Of a stretch of DNA of 64,000 bases, positions 24,575-36,395 are shown in pieces. Within the stretch, counting starts at the first letter, position 1. Each line of letters starts with the position of its first letter. Under the pieces are notes generated by a model, which had not been told where the DNA came from, did not search any database, and saw nothing but the letters and a program-made list of their open reading frames with translations. Source of the stretch: Eunapius fragilis (taxonomy: Eukaryota > Porifera > Demospongiae > Spongillida > Spongillidae); assembly GCA_963681505.1 (NCBI GenBank), contig OY811980.1, positions 5,645,004 to 5,709,003 of the forward strand, written 5' to 3'. Made by a program: the position numbers and the translations under genes.

Positions 24575-24650
24575 AAGAAGGTGAATGGGAGGGAGGGAGG
24601 GAGGGAGGGAGGAGGGTTGGAGGGAGGGAGGGAGGGGAGGAAGGGTTGAG
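24575..24650. repeat. GGGA microsatellite in last TSP intron, left
   Basis: Runs of GGGAGGGA within a purine-rich intron of the left thrombospondin copy. The mirrored pyrimidine-rich tract at about 54880-55080 is much longer, so this locus varies in length between arms. Confidence 0.75.
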
Positions 24651-25426
24651 GACGAGAGAATAAATATATAAATGTAACAAGAGGATTATTTTATTACCTC
24701 ATGCAAGAGGTTTGGCCAGAGTATATTATTTTCCACCTGTAGGGGTGCTGGTGTTCCCAGCCCTGGTACCTGAGGTCCCTCCACAGAGTCTTCACCTGCG
24801 ATAGTAAGATATCCAATTCACAACACATGGAACCAGACCTCTTTGTGGAGGGATGGAGGTGAAGGGAGGGGATGGAGGTGAGGGGAGGGGATGAGAGGCT
24901 CACCTGACCATCAGTGTCCCCCGTGTTCCTAAGCGCGGCATAAAATTTGCCGTAGGAGGGACCGGTGGTGTAGTTAAAGAGCTTCACCTGCATTCCTGCT
25001 AGGGCGCGCTCGTTGCGACCACCCGTCCAGACATCTTCGGTGTCTTTCTTCCACACCGCCAGCAAAAACTGCTTGTCGCTATGGAAATTGAGGGCCACGC
25101 CCACGTAGCCGTGGGCGGACGTCTTGCCAACATAAAACATTCCACTGTACTCCAAACTGGAGAAAGACGTTGGACTTAGCAGAACGTACGGGTCCATCTG
25201 TGATGGCATCACTACAATATCAGTGGTCTGAGGGAGGAGGTGGTAGTTAATTTAAATGTTTCCTCGGAGAGGTGAAGCTTACAGCCTTTGCGTTCCAGTT
25301 AGTATGGGCCGCACTGTTTCGTTCTGACATAAGTGGTACTAACGTGGAGTAGGTGAAGTCTGTTTTGCTCACTCTGGCAATGGCTGGGCACACGTCAACT
25401 ATATCTGGCACCCCGTCTCCATCATA

Positions 25427-25436
25427 GTCAGTGTTA
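25427..25436 (-). other. Lesion: 10-bp insertion and stop in type 3 repeats, left copy
   Basis: Compared with the right copy, 10 bp are inserted after the codons for ACVGD. In the frame entered from the previous exon the next codon is TAA (25434-25436). The frame downstream is open but shifted. Confidence 0.8.
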
Positions 25437-25639
25437 GTCACCAACACATGCACGGGTATCTGTAAAGATAGATGTGTAGTATAGCAGAGAGGGAAAGAAA
25501 TATCCTAATCATCACCCTCTCCCCTCCATTGTATTCCTCCCATCCCTAGTCCCCAACCTCTCATCACTCCTGTTCCTTCCCTCCACACACCTTTCCACCC
25601 TTGCTTTACCCTCACCCCTCTCCGTTTCCTACCCTCCCC

Positions 25640-26825
25640 CTCCTACCCACCTCTCACCCCTCCCCCTCTCCCACCCACCCCTCCCCCTCTCCCACCCACC
25701 CCTCCCCCTCTCCCACCCACCCCTCCCCCTCTCCCACCCACCCCTCCCCCTCTCCCACCCACCCCTCCCCCTCTCCCACCCACCCCTCCCCCTCTCCCAC
25801 CCACCCCTCCCCCTCTCCCACCCACCCCTCCCCCTCTCCCACCCACCCCTCCCCCTCTCCCACCCACCCCTCCCCCTCTCCCACCCACCCCTCCCCCTCT
25901 CCCACCCCTCCCCCTCTCCCACCCACCCCTCCCCCTCTCCCACCCCTCCCCCTCTCCCACCCCTCCCCCTCTCCCACCCACCCCTCCCCCTCTCCCACCC
26001 ACCCCTCCCCCTCTCCCACCCACCCCTCCCCCTCTCCCACCCACCCCTCCCCCTCTCCCACCCACCCCTCCCCCTCTCCCACCCACCCCTCCCCCTCTCC
26101 CACCCACCCCTCCCCCTCTCCCACCCACCCCTCCCCCTCTCCCACCCACCCCTCCCCCTCTCCCACCCACCCCTCCCCCTCTCCCACCCACCCCTCCCCC
26201 TCTCCCACCCACCCCTCCCCCTCTCCCACCCACCCCTCCCCCTCTCCCACCCACCCCTCCCCCTTTCCCACCCACCCCTCCCCCTCTCCCACCCACCCCT
26301 CCCCCTCTCCCACCCACCCCTCCCCCTCTCCCACCCACCCCTCCCCCTCTCCCACCCACCCCTCCCCCTCTCCCACCCACCCCTCCCCCTCTCCCACCCA
26401 CCCCTCCCCCTCTCCCACCCACCCCTCCCCCTCTCCCACCCACCCCTCCCCCTCTCCCACCCACCCCTCTCCCACCCACCCCTCCCCCTCTCCCACCCAC
26501 CCCTCCCCCTCTCCCACACACCCCTCCCCCTCTCCCACACACCCCTCCCCCTCTCCCACCCACCCCTCCCCCTCTCCCACCCACCCCTCCCCCTCTCCCA
26601 CCCACCCCTCCCCCTCTCCCACCCACCCCTCCCCCTCTCCCACCCACCCCTCCCCCTCTCCCACCCACCCCTCCCCCTCTCCCACCCACCCCTCCCCCTC
26701 TCCCACCCACCCCTCCCCCTCTCCCACCCACCCCTCCCCCTCTCCCACCCACCCCTCCCCCTCTCTCACCCACCCCTCCCTCTCTCCCACCCCTCCCCTC
26801 TCCCACCCACCCCTCTTTTCACCCC
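25640..26825. repeat. 21-bp C-rich minisatellite, left arm
   Basis: Over 50 near-identical copies of a 21-bp unit, ACCCACCCCTCCCCCTCTCC with one further base, with occasional 12- or 15-bp partial units. It lies in an intron between type 3 repeat exons. Because 21 is a multiple of three it is open in several frames on both strands, but these are not genes. The right arm has a shorter, more degenerate array (about 53430-53890). Confidence 0.9.
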
Positions 26826-27609
26826 TCCCCACCCTCCCTAACCTTCTTACCCTCCCTCTCCCCCACTTTTAACCATTGATTTTAGCTGAACTTACCATTA
26901 CTGGGATTGAAAATAAGAGGACATGTGTCCACTGCATTAGGTAGTCCATCATTGTCCCTGTCAGAGTCACAAACATCACCCACACCATCCCCATCTGCAT
27001 CCGCCTGGTCCGCATTGGGAACATAGGGACAGTTGTCCATGTTGTCCTGCCTTCCATCCTTGTCCCTGTCCAGGTGGTTGTCACAGACATCTCCCACTCC
27101 ATTGTAGTCACTGTCAGCCTGTAGGCCAGTAAGGGTTAATAGGGGAGGAGGTCCTTCATTTACACCATAGCCACACCCACCTGGTTAGTCCACATGCGGG
27201 GGCAGGTGTCGCAGATGTCTCCAAAGCCATCACCGTCAGAGTCCTCCTGCGACGGGTTGGGCAATCTCGAACACGTGTCGACATAGTTCACAAATCCTAT
27301 GATGGAGAGGGGGAGAAGGTGATCTGACATGATATATTGGGATGCAGGGATGGGGTGTAGGAGGGGGTGTGGCTTACCATCACCATCTTGATCTGAGTCA
27401 CATGCATCACCATAGCCATCTTTGTCCAAGTCAGCCTGGTTTGTGTTCCATGCCGCCTTGCAGTTGTCACACTCATCTCCAACTGTATCCCAGTCGAAAT
27501 CCCTCTGGTTTGTGTTGTTAACATAGGGACAGTTGTCCTGTGAGGAACATAGGGAGTGGGTCGAACCAGTGATGGTGATGGTGACAGTGATAGTGATGGT
27601 ATGGAGGAC

Positions 27610-28182
27610 AATGTAGCTAGAGCCTAATATGGGTTGAGCTCACATGGTACTGCTAGCCTTATATGGGTTGGGGCTCACATGGTACTGCTAGCCTTATATG
27701 GGTTGGGGCTCACATGGTACTGCTAGCCTTATATGGGTTGGGGCTCACATGGTACTGCTAGCCTTATATGGGTTGAGCTCACATGGTACTGCTAGCCTTA
27801 TATGGGTTGGGGCTCACATGGTACTGCTAGCCTTATATGGGTTGGGGCTCACATGGTACTGCTAGCCTTATATGGGTTGGGGCTCACACGGTACTGCTAG
27901 CCTTATATGGGTTGGGGCTCACATGGTACTGCTAGCCTTATATGGGTTGAGCTCACATGGTACTGCTAGCCTTATATGGGTTGAGCTCACATGGTACTGC
28001 TAGCCTTATATGAGTTGGGCCTCACATGGTACTGCTAGCCTTATATGGGTTGGGGCTCACATGGTACTGCTAGCCTTATATGGGTTGGGGCTCACACGGT
28101 ACTGCTAGCCTTATATGGGTTGGGGCTCACACGGTACTGCTAGCCTTATATGGGTTGGGGCGCACATGGTACTGCTAGCAAT
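27610..28182. repeat. ~35-bp minisatellite, left arm
   Basis: About 16 copies of a unit containing TGGTACTGCTAGCCTTATAT and a GGGTTGGGGCTCACA part, with some shorter GGGTTGAGCTCACA variants. It lies in an intron immediately beside the donor of the exon at 28192-28326. The right-arm array (52255-52670) has fewer copies. No unique spacers, so not CRISPR-like. Confidence 0.88.
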
Positions 28183-29214
28183 GCAACTCACCTGCTCATC
28201 AAGCACACCATCATTGTCCATATCATTATCGGTGCTACTAAAATCACTGGAGATAGGAATGCCTGAGTTTCCAAAGACATTGTATGGAATGCAGTAGAGG
28301 CCATTGCCAAATGACACATTAGGACACTACATGCAAAGGGAGAAATTCAAGCAGATTTTAAAAACAAAACTGTTGTCTGTAGCAGCAAGGTGAGAGGAGA
28401 GATGGAGTTGGGTGGTCAAATACCTGACAGGAGAACATCCCTGGTGAAGTATTGACGCAGGAGTCGTCGCTCTGACAGTTGTGGTGCATTCCGAGGCATG
28501 GGTTGGTCAGAACACACTCTGTCCTGCCAATGCTGGTGTACTCTGTCGCGCACAGCCCGCACTCATAGCTGCCTGCAGTGTTGATGCACTCACGCAGGGG
28601 GTGACAAGGTCTGGCCAAGGTGACACACTCATCAACATCACTGCAGTTCTGGCAAAAGGAACAGAAAGCATGCAGTGAAATCTGTAGTACAACAAGATTT
28701 TGCACATCCTAAGTGTGGGCGCCAGATGTCCATGAATGTCAATGAAGGGGGCTCCCACACTACCACCCCTGTTGGCCACCATTCCTAAGATGGTAGTGTT
28801 TCAATTTTAGCTCAAATAGTTCCTGTAACTCATTTGATGTTTGTAGCTAACCATGGATTATCGAAATTAGCTGCATGCTACTCAGATTGGTTTAGTATCA
28901 TCTGTATTTTGCCTTTTATTACTTTTGTGTCGTGCGTACATCAGAGGCCCCTCCCATCGTTGACCGTCGCAATTTTATATACACCACAGGTGTGCCCATC
29001 AATTGTACCATGAGCACAGCCCATCCCCATTGTACCATGCAGCACAACCCATCCACATTGTGGTGATCTCCAAACCTTTACCTGTTTGTGTGTGGCAGCA
29101 TACTCAAGGTCCGAGCCATTCATACTGGAGCCATTGAACCCTGATGGACATGGCCCACAGCTGTATCCTAGCCACTGGTCAGTACAGAGGACTCCAGGAT
29201 AGCAGGGTGTGGTC

Positions 29215-29830
29215 AGGTTACACTAGGAGGAGAGTGTGGTCAGGTTAGACTAGGAGGAGGTGTGGGAGAGGATGTGGTCGGGTTACACTAGGAGGGTGTG
29301 GTCAGGTTACACTAGGAGGGTGTGGCCAGGTTACACTAGGAGGAGGGTGTGGTTAGGTTACACTAGGAGGAGGGTGTGGTCAGGTTACACTAGGAGGAGA
29401 TGTGGGAGGAGGGTGAGGTCAGATTACGATTAGAGGGTGTGGCCAGGTTACACTAGGAGGAAGGTGTGGTCAGGTTACACTAGGAGGAGGGTGTGGCCAG
29501 GTTACACTAGGAGGATGGTGTGGTCAGGTTACACTAGGAGGAGGGTGTGGTCAGGTTATACTAGGAGGGTGTGGCCAGCTTACACTAGGAGGAGGATGTG
29601 GTCAGGTTACACTAGGAGGATGGTGTGGTCAGGTTACACTAGGAGGAGGGTGTGGTCAGGTTATACTAGGAGGGTGTGGCCAGCTTACACTAGGAAGAGG
29701 ATGTGGTCAGGTTACACTAGGAGGATGGTGTGGTCAGATTACACTAGGAGGAGGGTGTGGCCAGGTTACACTAGGAGGAAGGTGTGGTCAGATTACACTA
29801 GGAGGAGGGTGTGGTCAGGTTATACTTAGA
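29215..29830. repeat. Minisatellite made of a splice acceptor and exon start, left arm
   Basis: Repeats of a ~25-28-bp unit. On the coding (minus) strand each unit reads CCTCCTCCTAG then TGTAACCTGACCAC. The copy nearest the exon at 29082-29222 is that exon's own acceptor and first codons, so the array multiplies a 3' splice site. Right-arm counterpart: about 50815-51140. Confidence 0.8.
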
Positions 29831-30231
29831 GCAAACATCCTGATGGCTCATATCAACATACCTCATTCAATGCGAAGCATGTTATGCCATTCCCAGTCAA
29901 GCCAGTTGGACATGGTCCACATTGGAATTGTGTTTCTGAGAGAGGGGTACATCCCACAAGGGAGTTGTAACATGGGTTACCATGGTCCTTGCAGGGGTCT
30001 AAAAACCAGCAGCAAAGAATAAATTATGCAATTGAGATGATTTCCTTTTGGGGTTCATACTGGGGCAGGGTTGGCTGTTGCAGATGATGGACTGGGTACC
30101 ATTTCCTACACACTGCTTGCCTCCATACTGGGCAGTGACCAAGTACTGACGACTTCTTGTGCGTATGCCTCCATTGCAAGTGGCAGAACATTGTGACCAG
30201 TTCCCCCACTCAGTCCACTGACAGTCGACTG

Positions 30232-30301
<70 letters not shown>

Positions 30302-30312
30302 CACACACACAC
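30232..30312. repeat. (CA)n tract abutting the fifth TSR exon, left
   Basis: A long CA (GT on the coding strand) run ending a few bases from the acceptor of the TSR exon at 30061-30228. It stands where a pyrimidine tract would be expected. A second, interrupted CA/CG tract lies at about 30597-30752. Confidence 0.88.
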
Positions 30313-30714
30313 AAACACCCATGAACATGTAAAAACTATTAATACTCTCTGTACTGCTTACTTGGACACTTCGCCAGTTCACATGTTCTGTTCTCATGTG
30401 TGTCCCCTACACAGTCTTGTCCTCCGTACAATGGAGGAATGCATTCTCTTGTTCTTGTTTGGAGACCATCTCCACACGTTACACTGCACTCAGACCATTC
30501 TGTCCATGGTTTCCAGTATCCGTTCACTGCAGAATGTAAACGCACATCGTGTATAGGACTATTTTTTTTAACCTTCCCTCCCACAAACACACACACATGC
30601 CCGTAACACGCACATGCACGCACACGCACGCACACGCACGCACACGCACGCACACACACGCACACGCACACACGCACACACACACACGCACACACACAAA
30701 CGCACACACACGCG

Positions 30715-30754
<40 letters not shown>

Positions 30755-31093
30755 GGTCAGGGATGATATATAGCTGAAAGTGCTCGCAAAGAAAGAAAAT
30801 CGCACTTCAGTAGGAACTATACAGCTTTTAGGGAAAATAGCATTTAATTAAACGATAGATTCTGTGCACACTGTTTCTTATATTGTTCCTGATACGCTTT
30901 CCTGCATGGAGAGTCGCTATGTATATTGTGGCGTGTGCATGCGATTTTTACTTTGCATGATTGCGCCGTTTAGATAATTTACCTGGGCAACGCTGGGGGT
31001 TGCACGTTTGCTCTTCTTTCGATACCCCCTCACAGTCTTTGCCGCCGTACAGCGCGGGAAATTTCCCCCTCGTCCGGTTGCGCATCCCGCCAC

Positions 31094-31102
31094 TGCATGC
31101 AT
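31094..31102 (-). other. Lesion: 4-bp duplication in third TSR, left copy
   Basis: Left copy reads GCATGCATG where the right reads GCATG. This shifts the frame between NQTC and SGGMRN, in the middle of the third thrombospondin type 1 repeat. Confidence 0.8.
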
Positions 31103-31911
31103 GTTTGATTACACGCGCTCCAGTCTGACCAGTTTGACCAAGAGCAATCCACTGTGGGGTACAATTTTTCACCGCTTAACATATGCGAGTGAATATTTTT
31201 GCTCATCGCTCCGCGGCCGCCCTGGACACGGCGTGGGATTAGTTATAGCGTAACGCCTATACCTGGACAGGGGACGACCGCACACGAAATCACGTCAATG
31301 AACGGGCCTCTGCAGTCAATACCGCCGCATGAAGGGGCGGGGTTGGAGCAGCTCCGATTCCTGTGTTGAGTGCCGTTGCCACAGGTAGCGGTACAGAGGG
31401 ACCAGTTGGACCAGGAGGTTAAACCTCCGTTCACTGAAAACCAAAAGTATAATAAAATAAAATTCCGCACGCGTGCATGCATCTGTGATAAGATGTCATT
31501 GAAACCAAGTACAACTTTGGGGACAGAGCTTGCACATAATGTATTTACATACATATTTAAATGTGTAAAACATGCATTGCGCACACAGTGCAACAGTATG
31601 TATGCACGCACGCACGCACCACACGCGCGCGCACATACACACTGCACATGCACACACATACACGCACGCACGCATGCACACACGCACCTGGACAACACCG
31701 CGTATTGCAGAGCTGCACGTCTTCTCTGTTCCCCGTACAGTTTAGGTTCGTCCGTCCAACATTGAGGCACTCCCGAGATCGCGATTGAGTGCCTCCTCCA
31801 CATGTTTGGCTGCACTCCGTCCAGTTGCCCCACTTCCCCCACAATGGCTGCAAGATTACTGGAGCTAGCGTTGCCCCACTGGCTATGTCCCGGACCATGC
31901 ACAAGGATAGT

Positions 31912-31913
31912 GC
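31912..31913 (-). other. Lesion: exon 2 acceptor deleted in left copy
   Basis: The right copy has CATCACCCAG then TTATCGCAC, an acceptor with an upstream pyrimidine-rich stretch. The left copy runs CATC directly into GCAC, 11 bp shorter, removing the AG. A longer open frame starting at 31979 survives through this point but uses a different, weakly hydrophobic start and is probably not the original N terminus. Confidence 0.7.
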
Positions 31914-32039
31914 GATGTAAGAGGGAATTAAGCTAGGGAACTCAATTAATGGAATTCTACCGATATGTATATAGTGCATTCACTGATGCTAACCTTGCAG
32001 TGTAACCATGGAACAGCGCTGATGAGTACTTGATGCCAT

Positions 32040-32798
32040 TATATACTAAGTCTTTTAAAAGTACGAAGTGCAGATGTGATTCGTCTTTTGATACATGTAT
32101 CCGCACGCTCCTTTTATAGGATCGAGTATTCGCATCTATCATAATAATGTAGTTTGTGTTGCATGCACGCGGTGTATCAAGTATGCAAGCAACCGATGAA
32201 TTTTATCCATGAGCCGAATTCTAAAGAAATCGGTCAATGATCTCGATGGTACATGTAGTGACAATTGTGTCATTCATCATTCCATGCGTTCTTTTTATTT
32301 CCCGCATGTATTCGTATATATAGGCATAATTATATAACAACAGGAGCAAACGAATCAGTTTCTTGATAATTTATGAGGGCAACAAATGTAGCTAATGTTA
32401 TGTCTGATGTGTGTGTGTGTATTTGTCTTGAGTAATTGTGTGTACATGCATGTATGTTGTGCTTGCATGTATAATAACGTTTCCACTAACTTAGGATGAC
32501 GCATGCAAATTCATTTTAAAATGCTGTTGTTCAATATAGAGCGGATCCTTGTTGCCAAATCTTACTATAAAAATCATGTTTTGCTAATCTGAACCTGCGG
32601 CAGCAGGTTCAATATAGGATTGATTGAGGGTTGATGAATGTCATTAATAAAACTTCATAACTATTTTGACGTAGGGGCCTTTATACACTGTAGTTCTTGA
32701 GAAAGCTATCTATCCTCATATTCATTGTCAGCTGAACCACATCACGCGTGGCAGGAATTGTATGATTCATAAAATTGCACTTCCTAACAAATAACAAT
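32040..32798. other. Upstream flank of left TSP copy
   Basis: Sequence mirrored at about 41461-42151. It should contain the promoter of the thrombospondin gene, but I recognise no clear core element. At 32588-32662 it holds a 75-bp hairpin insertion not found in the right arm. Confidence 0.5.
32588..32662. mobile_element. 75-bp hairpin insertion (CTGAACCTGC type), copy 1
   Basis: TCTGAACCTGCGGCAGCAGG and following TTCAATATAGGATTGA, ending ATTAATAAAACTTCA. It contains a CTGAACCTGC/GCAGGTTCA stem with a GGCA loop. The right arm has the empty site (TAATAACTATTTTGAC on the corresponding strand). A second copy starts at about 34976, exactly at the inner end of the left arm. Confidence 0.65.
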
Positions 32799-34240
32799 AC
32801 CAGGGTTCAGGCAAATACCAATATGCGGTTTGCATTGCCGGTCATGGCTCGACAGAACTACCTTGGGCAGTAGCTATGGTGCACATTCAGCACTGTGGCC
32901 GCATCCTTTGGGTGGCTTGCCATCAGAATCAATTTTGCACGGGGATCCATTGGGCCCTTTACTTTTTGCACTTGTGCTCCAAAGAATCATCTCTGTGGTT
33001 GATATGGATGATGAATGCTTGAAGATGCTTTTCCATACATGGTTGCTAGATGATGGGGTGCTAGCTGGTACTAAATCTGCAGTATGCTGAGCAATGAATC
33101 CGATTGAAGAACTTTAGGTCCTCTTGGTCAACCTTGCTAAATGTGAGCTTTTCAGTCATAACGATATGAGCAGCACCTTTCCAGAGGCGATAAAGTGTTC
33201 TCATGTGCCACAGTCTATTTTGGCTTCCCCGATCCCATAGAGAATCTTATCCCAGAGGTTGGATGACCACTCTTTTGGCCTTGTAGTTGGAGCTGCAACT
33301 GGGGCAGATAAAGCTTGTCTTCTTCCCACATCTGCACCCTATGCAGCCTCATGGCTCACAGTTGTACCTTCTGTGGGTCTTGGGCTCCATTTAGATCCCA
33401 ATGAGCTCCAGATAGCAGAGAAGTGGTGGTTGGGCTTGGACACTTCCAGAGGCACTTCATGTGCTCTTTGCCCTGACGTGGACTCGACCATGCAGCTACC
33501 TGTTTAAGCTATACCTGTTTAAGTTTCGTGATGTCTTTCTGAGCTATTGCCACCAAGCTCATATTGCAGCAGCATTAGAGGCTGGAAGTGGCCTCACACC
33601 AGGACTGGATCACACTCGCCCAGCTGATGTGCTAATGAGGGACTGGGCACTAGGCAAGCCAGCTGCCTTTGACATCACTGTCACATCTCCACTAAACCCA
33701 ACTATTTTGGCTGAGGTATGTCTGAGGGTGGGTGCAGCTGCTGAAGCTGCAGAAAGGAGGAAGCATGCAGCCAATGAGCTGGGCTGGGTGTGTGTGTGCC
33801 TCTAGCAGTGGAGACGTACTGCAACTGGGGTGAGAAGGTAAGGAGAACCTTCGCTCTACTGGCCACATGCCTAGCCTTTGGCTCCTCATTTCACAAAGCC
33901 GGAGTGAATGATGAGATTGAACATCACTCTGGTGAAAGCCCTAGCAAGGGCCATACTGGCTAGGAATGTTGACTTTATTAATATTCTCGGTAATAGTAAT
34001 TCTCAGAAAATACAACCTCAATTATTCGTGCCAAATGGGGCTTCATTAGCAACAGTGTGGGGGATGGTAACAGTTACTGACAAAGATTTTCCGTTTCCTC
34101 CCTCTGCAAGCCTTCATTGCCTGCTTAAAAAGTTTCAACTAGTCCATTAGTATGGAGTACTGCTAAATACCATTGACAGTGGTAATTATTTGACCACAAA
34201 TTGTGAACCAGTGTCCGAGACTGTTTGTTCAAGTATTGTG
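32799..34240 (+). mobile_element. RT/endonuclease-like element, left-arm copy
   Basis: Frame 32830-33090 holds a reverse transcriptase core (GDPLGPLLFALVLQ and WLLDDGVLAG, the catalytic DD). Then 33095-33245 is coding-like on the opposite strand. Frame 33259-33507 holds AASWLTVVPSVGLGLHLDPN and WWLGLDTSRGTSCALCP, and 33461-33805 holds RPADVLMRDWALGKPAAFDI, a PD-(D/E)XK-like endonuclease segment, followed by LNITLVKALARAILAR. The order matches a family of RT-bearing repeats I know from marine invertebrate genomes, but a large central part is missing and frames are broken. Copies: 39120-40760 (mirror) and 62290-63952. Confidence 0.72.
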
Positions 34241-34735
34241 GTATATTCGGACCACGCCCATGACGGATCCTTCAAGAAAGGTCAACCACAAGGGTCACAC
34301 GTGGCCGATTCCCATTGGACGATTTGTGTTGGTGTGACGCCATGTGCGGTTGTATATATTGCAGGTTTGTGAGGAGACATTTTGTACACGACCAATTTTC
34401 TACCTAAATGACTCACGCTTGAAAAATTTTCACTTCCGCAACGTCGGCGAAATAAACATGCCAATTTGGCTTGATTCAGCCCGCGCGTTTGTGGTTTGAA
34501 TCAGTAGCACTTTATTATTGAATCGTGTATCAGCAGTGATTCCTCGATCAATGCTGTTACAGCTATTTACAGAACACGTCAAGTGAGGACACTTGATGCG
34601 TTATGGCGGGTTTTGTTCTGCTCCTCTTCAAATGCAGATAGGAACGACACTTAAGCCGCAGAGATACCCTCTGTATGTTTATAGTGTGGAGAACGAATCA
34701 AGTGCAGCCATGTTCATCAGGAATTGGCGATGAGC
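34240..34735. other. Anonymous sequence between RT element and RecQ-element terminus
   Basis: Mirrored at about 38590-39117. Contains no frame I recognise. Confidence 0.5.
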
Positions 34736-34973
34736 GTGATGCGGAACGTGTAGCCCGACCTTTGCGTATTGGCGGAAGCAAGCCCATACCTGGATTTGTA
34801 CCCATCTGATAGTGCTGTGGGCTATTAACACCCGCTTGGTCTGACCGTTGATTGAGTGATAATTACGCGTTGGTTGCGTGGCAGCATAGATATTTTAATA
34901 TCTATGGTGGCAGGCTATGAATCTTTTTTAAAGGCTCAAAGAAGTCATGCTACGAGTGAGACAGCTGGATTTG
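34735..34973. mobile_element. Solo terminus of the RecQ-bearing foldback element, left arm
   Basis: Matches the mirror of 38374-38586 and, directly, 37844-38053 (GTAGCCCGACCTT, then CTGTGGGCTATTAACACCCG, then GATTGAGTGATAATTACGCG). It carries an extra ~28-bp palindromic insertion around 34887-34913 (ATAGATATT-TTAATATCTAT). No helicase sequence accompanies it. Confidence 0.75.
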
Positions 34974-34974
34974 T

Positions 34975-35042
34975 AATCTGAACCTGCGGCAGCAGGTTCA
35001 ATATAGGATTGAGGGTTGATGAAGTCATTAATAAAACTTCAC
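34975..35042. mobile_element. 75-bp hairpin insertion, copy 2
   Basis: Nearly the same sequence as 32588-32662, minus a few bases, beginning right after the last base that matches the right arm. Its position at the palindrome edge may be coincidence or may mark the break. Confidence 0.6.
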
Positions 35043-36029
35043 TAGCGTCTGGAGGGACAACGGAGAAACGGATCGCTTATCTCTTATCCCGATGGAATGA
35101 GAGCACAACGATCTACAGTTCTACGTTGTCTACGTTGGTACCGTGACATAAAACGGTGTGGTTATAGAGAAACGAACAATTTCCTGTTTCTCGTGCCCAG
35201 TCCTAAAATAATTCTCCATCGTCGTCGTCGTCTTCTTCTTCTTCTTCTTCTTCTTTGAAAACAAACTGCCTCCACATTGACTCACGTGCAGAACCTAAGT
35301 TAGACAGAGTACATGTAACTGCCATAGGAAACCAACAAGACCACACATGCACGTATGCACTGTGAAAATGAAATTTGTGTGCTAAAGAGAATAAGACTTT
35401 TAAAAACAAGAGTGGACCCTTACACCTGGTCACTTCTTAGAGTAACCCCTGGGCGTAGGGCGTGTACAGCAATTTCTCCTCTCTGTTTGAATGGATCCTG
35501 CTGAGTGACACCACCAAGTCAACAGAAGCCAGATTGGAGACAAGTTTATTGGAAGGTGGCGCTAGAGCTGTCACGAGGGCTCGTTCAACTTTCGGTACCA
35601 TTTATGCAAATGCCTAAGCAGTCTCGCACAAGAAGAACCGGCCTTACGTACATGCTGTGAACATGTACCACTCTCCGCGAGCATGGTCTTGGGGAGGAGA
35701 TGGTGAGGGACCCCAAGCCACTGAAACACCATACCTCGACCATAAGGTCTTGCCAACACTCGCTAACCCCGCAAAAGTCTTAATGCGAACTGAGCTATTT
35801 ATACCTATCAGGGAGCAAGGCGTAACGCTTGTGGGTTTCGAGTTCTTAATTAATTCACAGAAGCCAGTTAACAAAAACAACGATTTTTATTTATTACTGT
35901 TTTGGGGTGTACCACTCCCCAAGTCACTTCTGACCTGTATGCAAGACTGATCCCTTTAACATCTAATGTATAAAGCTCAACTGTGCGACCTCCTCATTAA
36001 CATTTGATTTGAGCTCATTATGTCACCAC

Positions 36030-36395
36030 TCACACGACGCACACACACACACCATGCACAAGCACACACACACCATGCACAAGCACACCCACACCATGCA
36101 CAAGCACACACACCATGCACAAGCACACACACACCATGCACAAGCACACACACACCATGCACAAGCACACACACACCATGCACATGCGCACACACACCAT
36201 GCACAAGCACACACACCATGCACAAGCACACACACACCATGCACAAGCACACACACAGCACACACACCATGCACACACACACATACACCATACACAAGCA
36301 CATACACACCATGCACAAGCACACACACTATGCACAAGCACACACACACACACCATGCACACAAACACAATGCACAAGCACACTGCATATGTCGT
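36030..36395. repeat. CACACACACCATGCACAAG minisatellite
   Basis: About 18 copies of a unit of 18-22 bp built from CA dinucleotides plus ACCATGCACAAG. Open frames on both strands here are artefacts of the repeat. Confidence 0.88.

Larger units (their letters stand above)
24321..32039 (-). pseudogene. Thrombospondin gene copy, left arm, broken
   Basis: Mirror copy of the right-arm thrombospondin gene. The first exon (31994-32039) with its ATG and donor survives, and most exons are intact: TSRs at about 31688-31908, 31263-31433, 30983-31151, 30362-30526 and 30061-30228; EGF-type exons 29862-29998, 29082-29222, 28424-28648; type 3 repeats 28192-28326, 27378-27537, 27181-27296, 26896-27118, 25283-25459; C-terminal exons 24904-25227, about 24698-24795 and the last ending near 24321. 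Four lesions are seen against the right copy: loss of the exon 2 acceptor by an 11-bp deletion, a 4-bp duplication in the third TSR, a 10-bp insertion giving a stop in the type 3 repeats, and a 2-bp deletion that truncates the C terminus. It may be a pseudogene, or a different allele if the palindrome is a mis-join. Confidence 0.8.
21128..34973. repeat. Left arm of giant inverted duplication
   Basis: Read backwards, this arm matches 38391-57341 almost throughout: a RecQ-element terminus, the RT element, the broken thrombospondin gene, the Ig half-exon and a G-tract region. Arm-specific features are a 75-bp hairpin insertion (near 32588-32662), longer minisatellites and an extra ~1 kb at 21.7-22.75 kb. 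Outer match ends at about 21128, inner at about 34973. Confidence 0.88.

Noticed and set aside
25601-26872. Very long open frames on both strands over the C-rich array (proline/histidine-rich or glycine-rich products)
   Set aside because: They follow purely from a 21-bp repeat unit without stops and lie inside an intron of the thrombospondin copy.
27610-28182. Regularly spaced repeats resembling a CRISPR array
   Set aside because: There are no unique spacers, the units are directly adjacent, no cas genes exist and the context is animal.
31557-31979. N terminus of the left TSP copy taken as a single exon starting at 31979
   Set aside because: The right copy shows an intron with a good acceptor at this place and a better signal peptide from an upstream exon; the left frame only reads through because 11 bp including the acceptor are missing.
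32830-33090. Active reverse transcriptase gene
   Set aside because: The RT core is present, but the upstream palm and fingers and the central region are missing, and a neighbouring segment lies in the opposite orientation in every copy.
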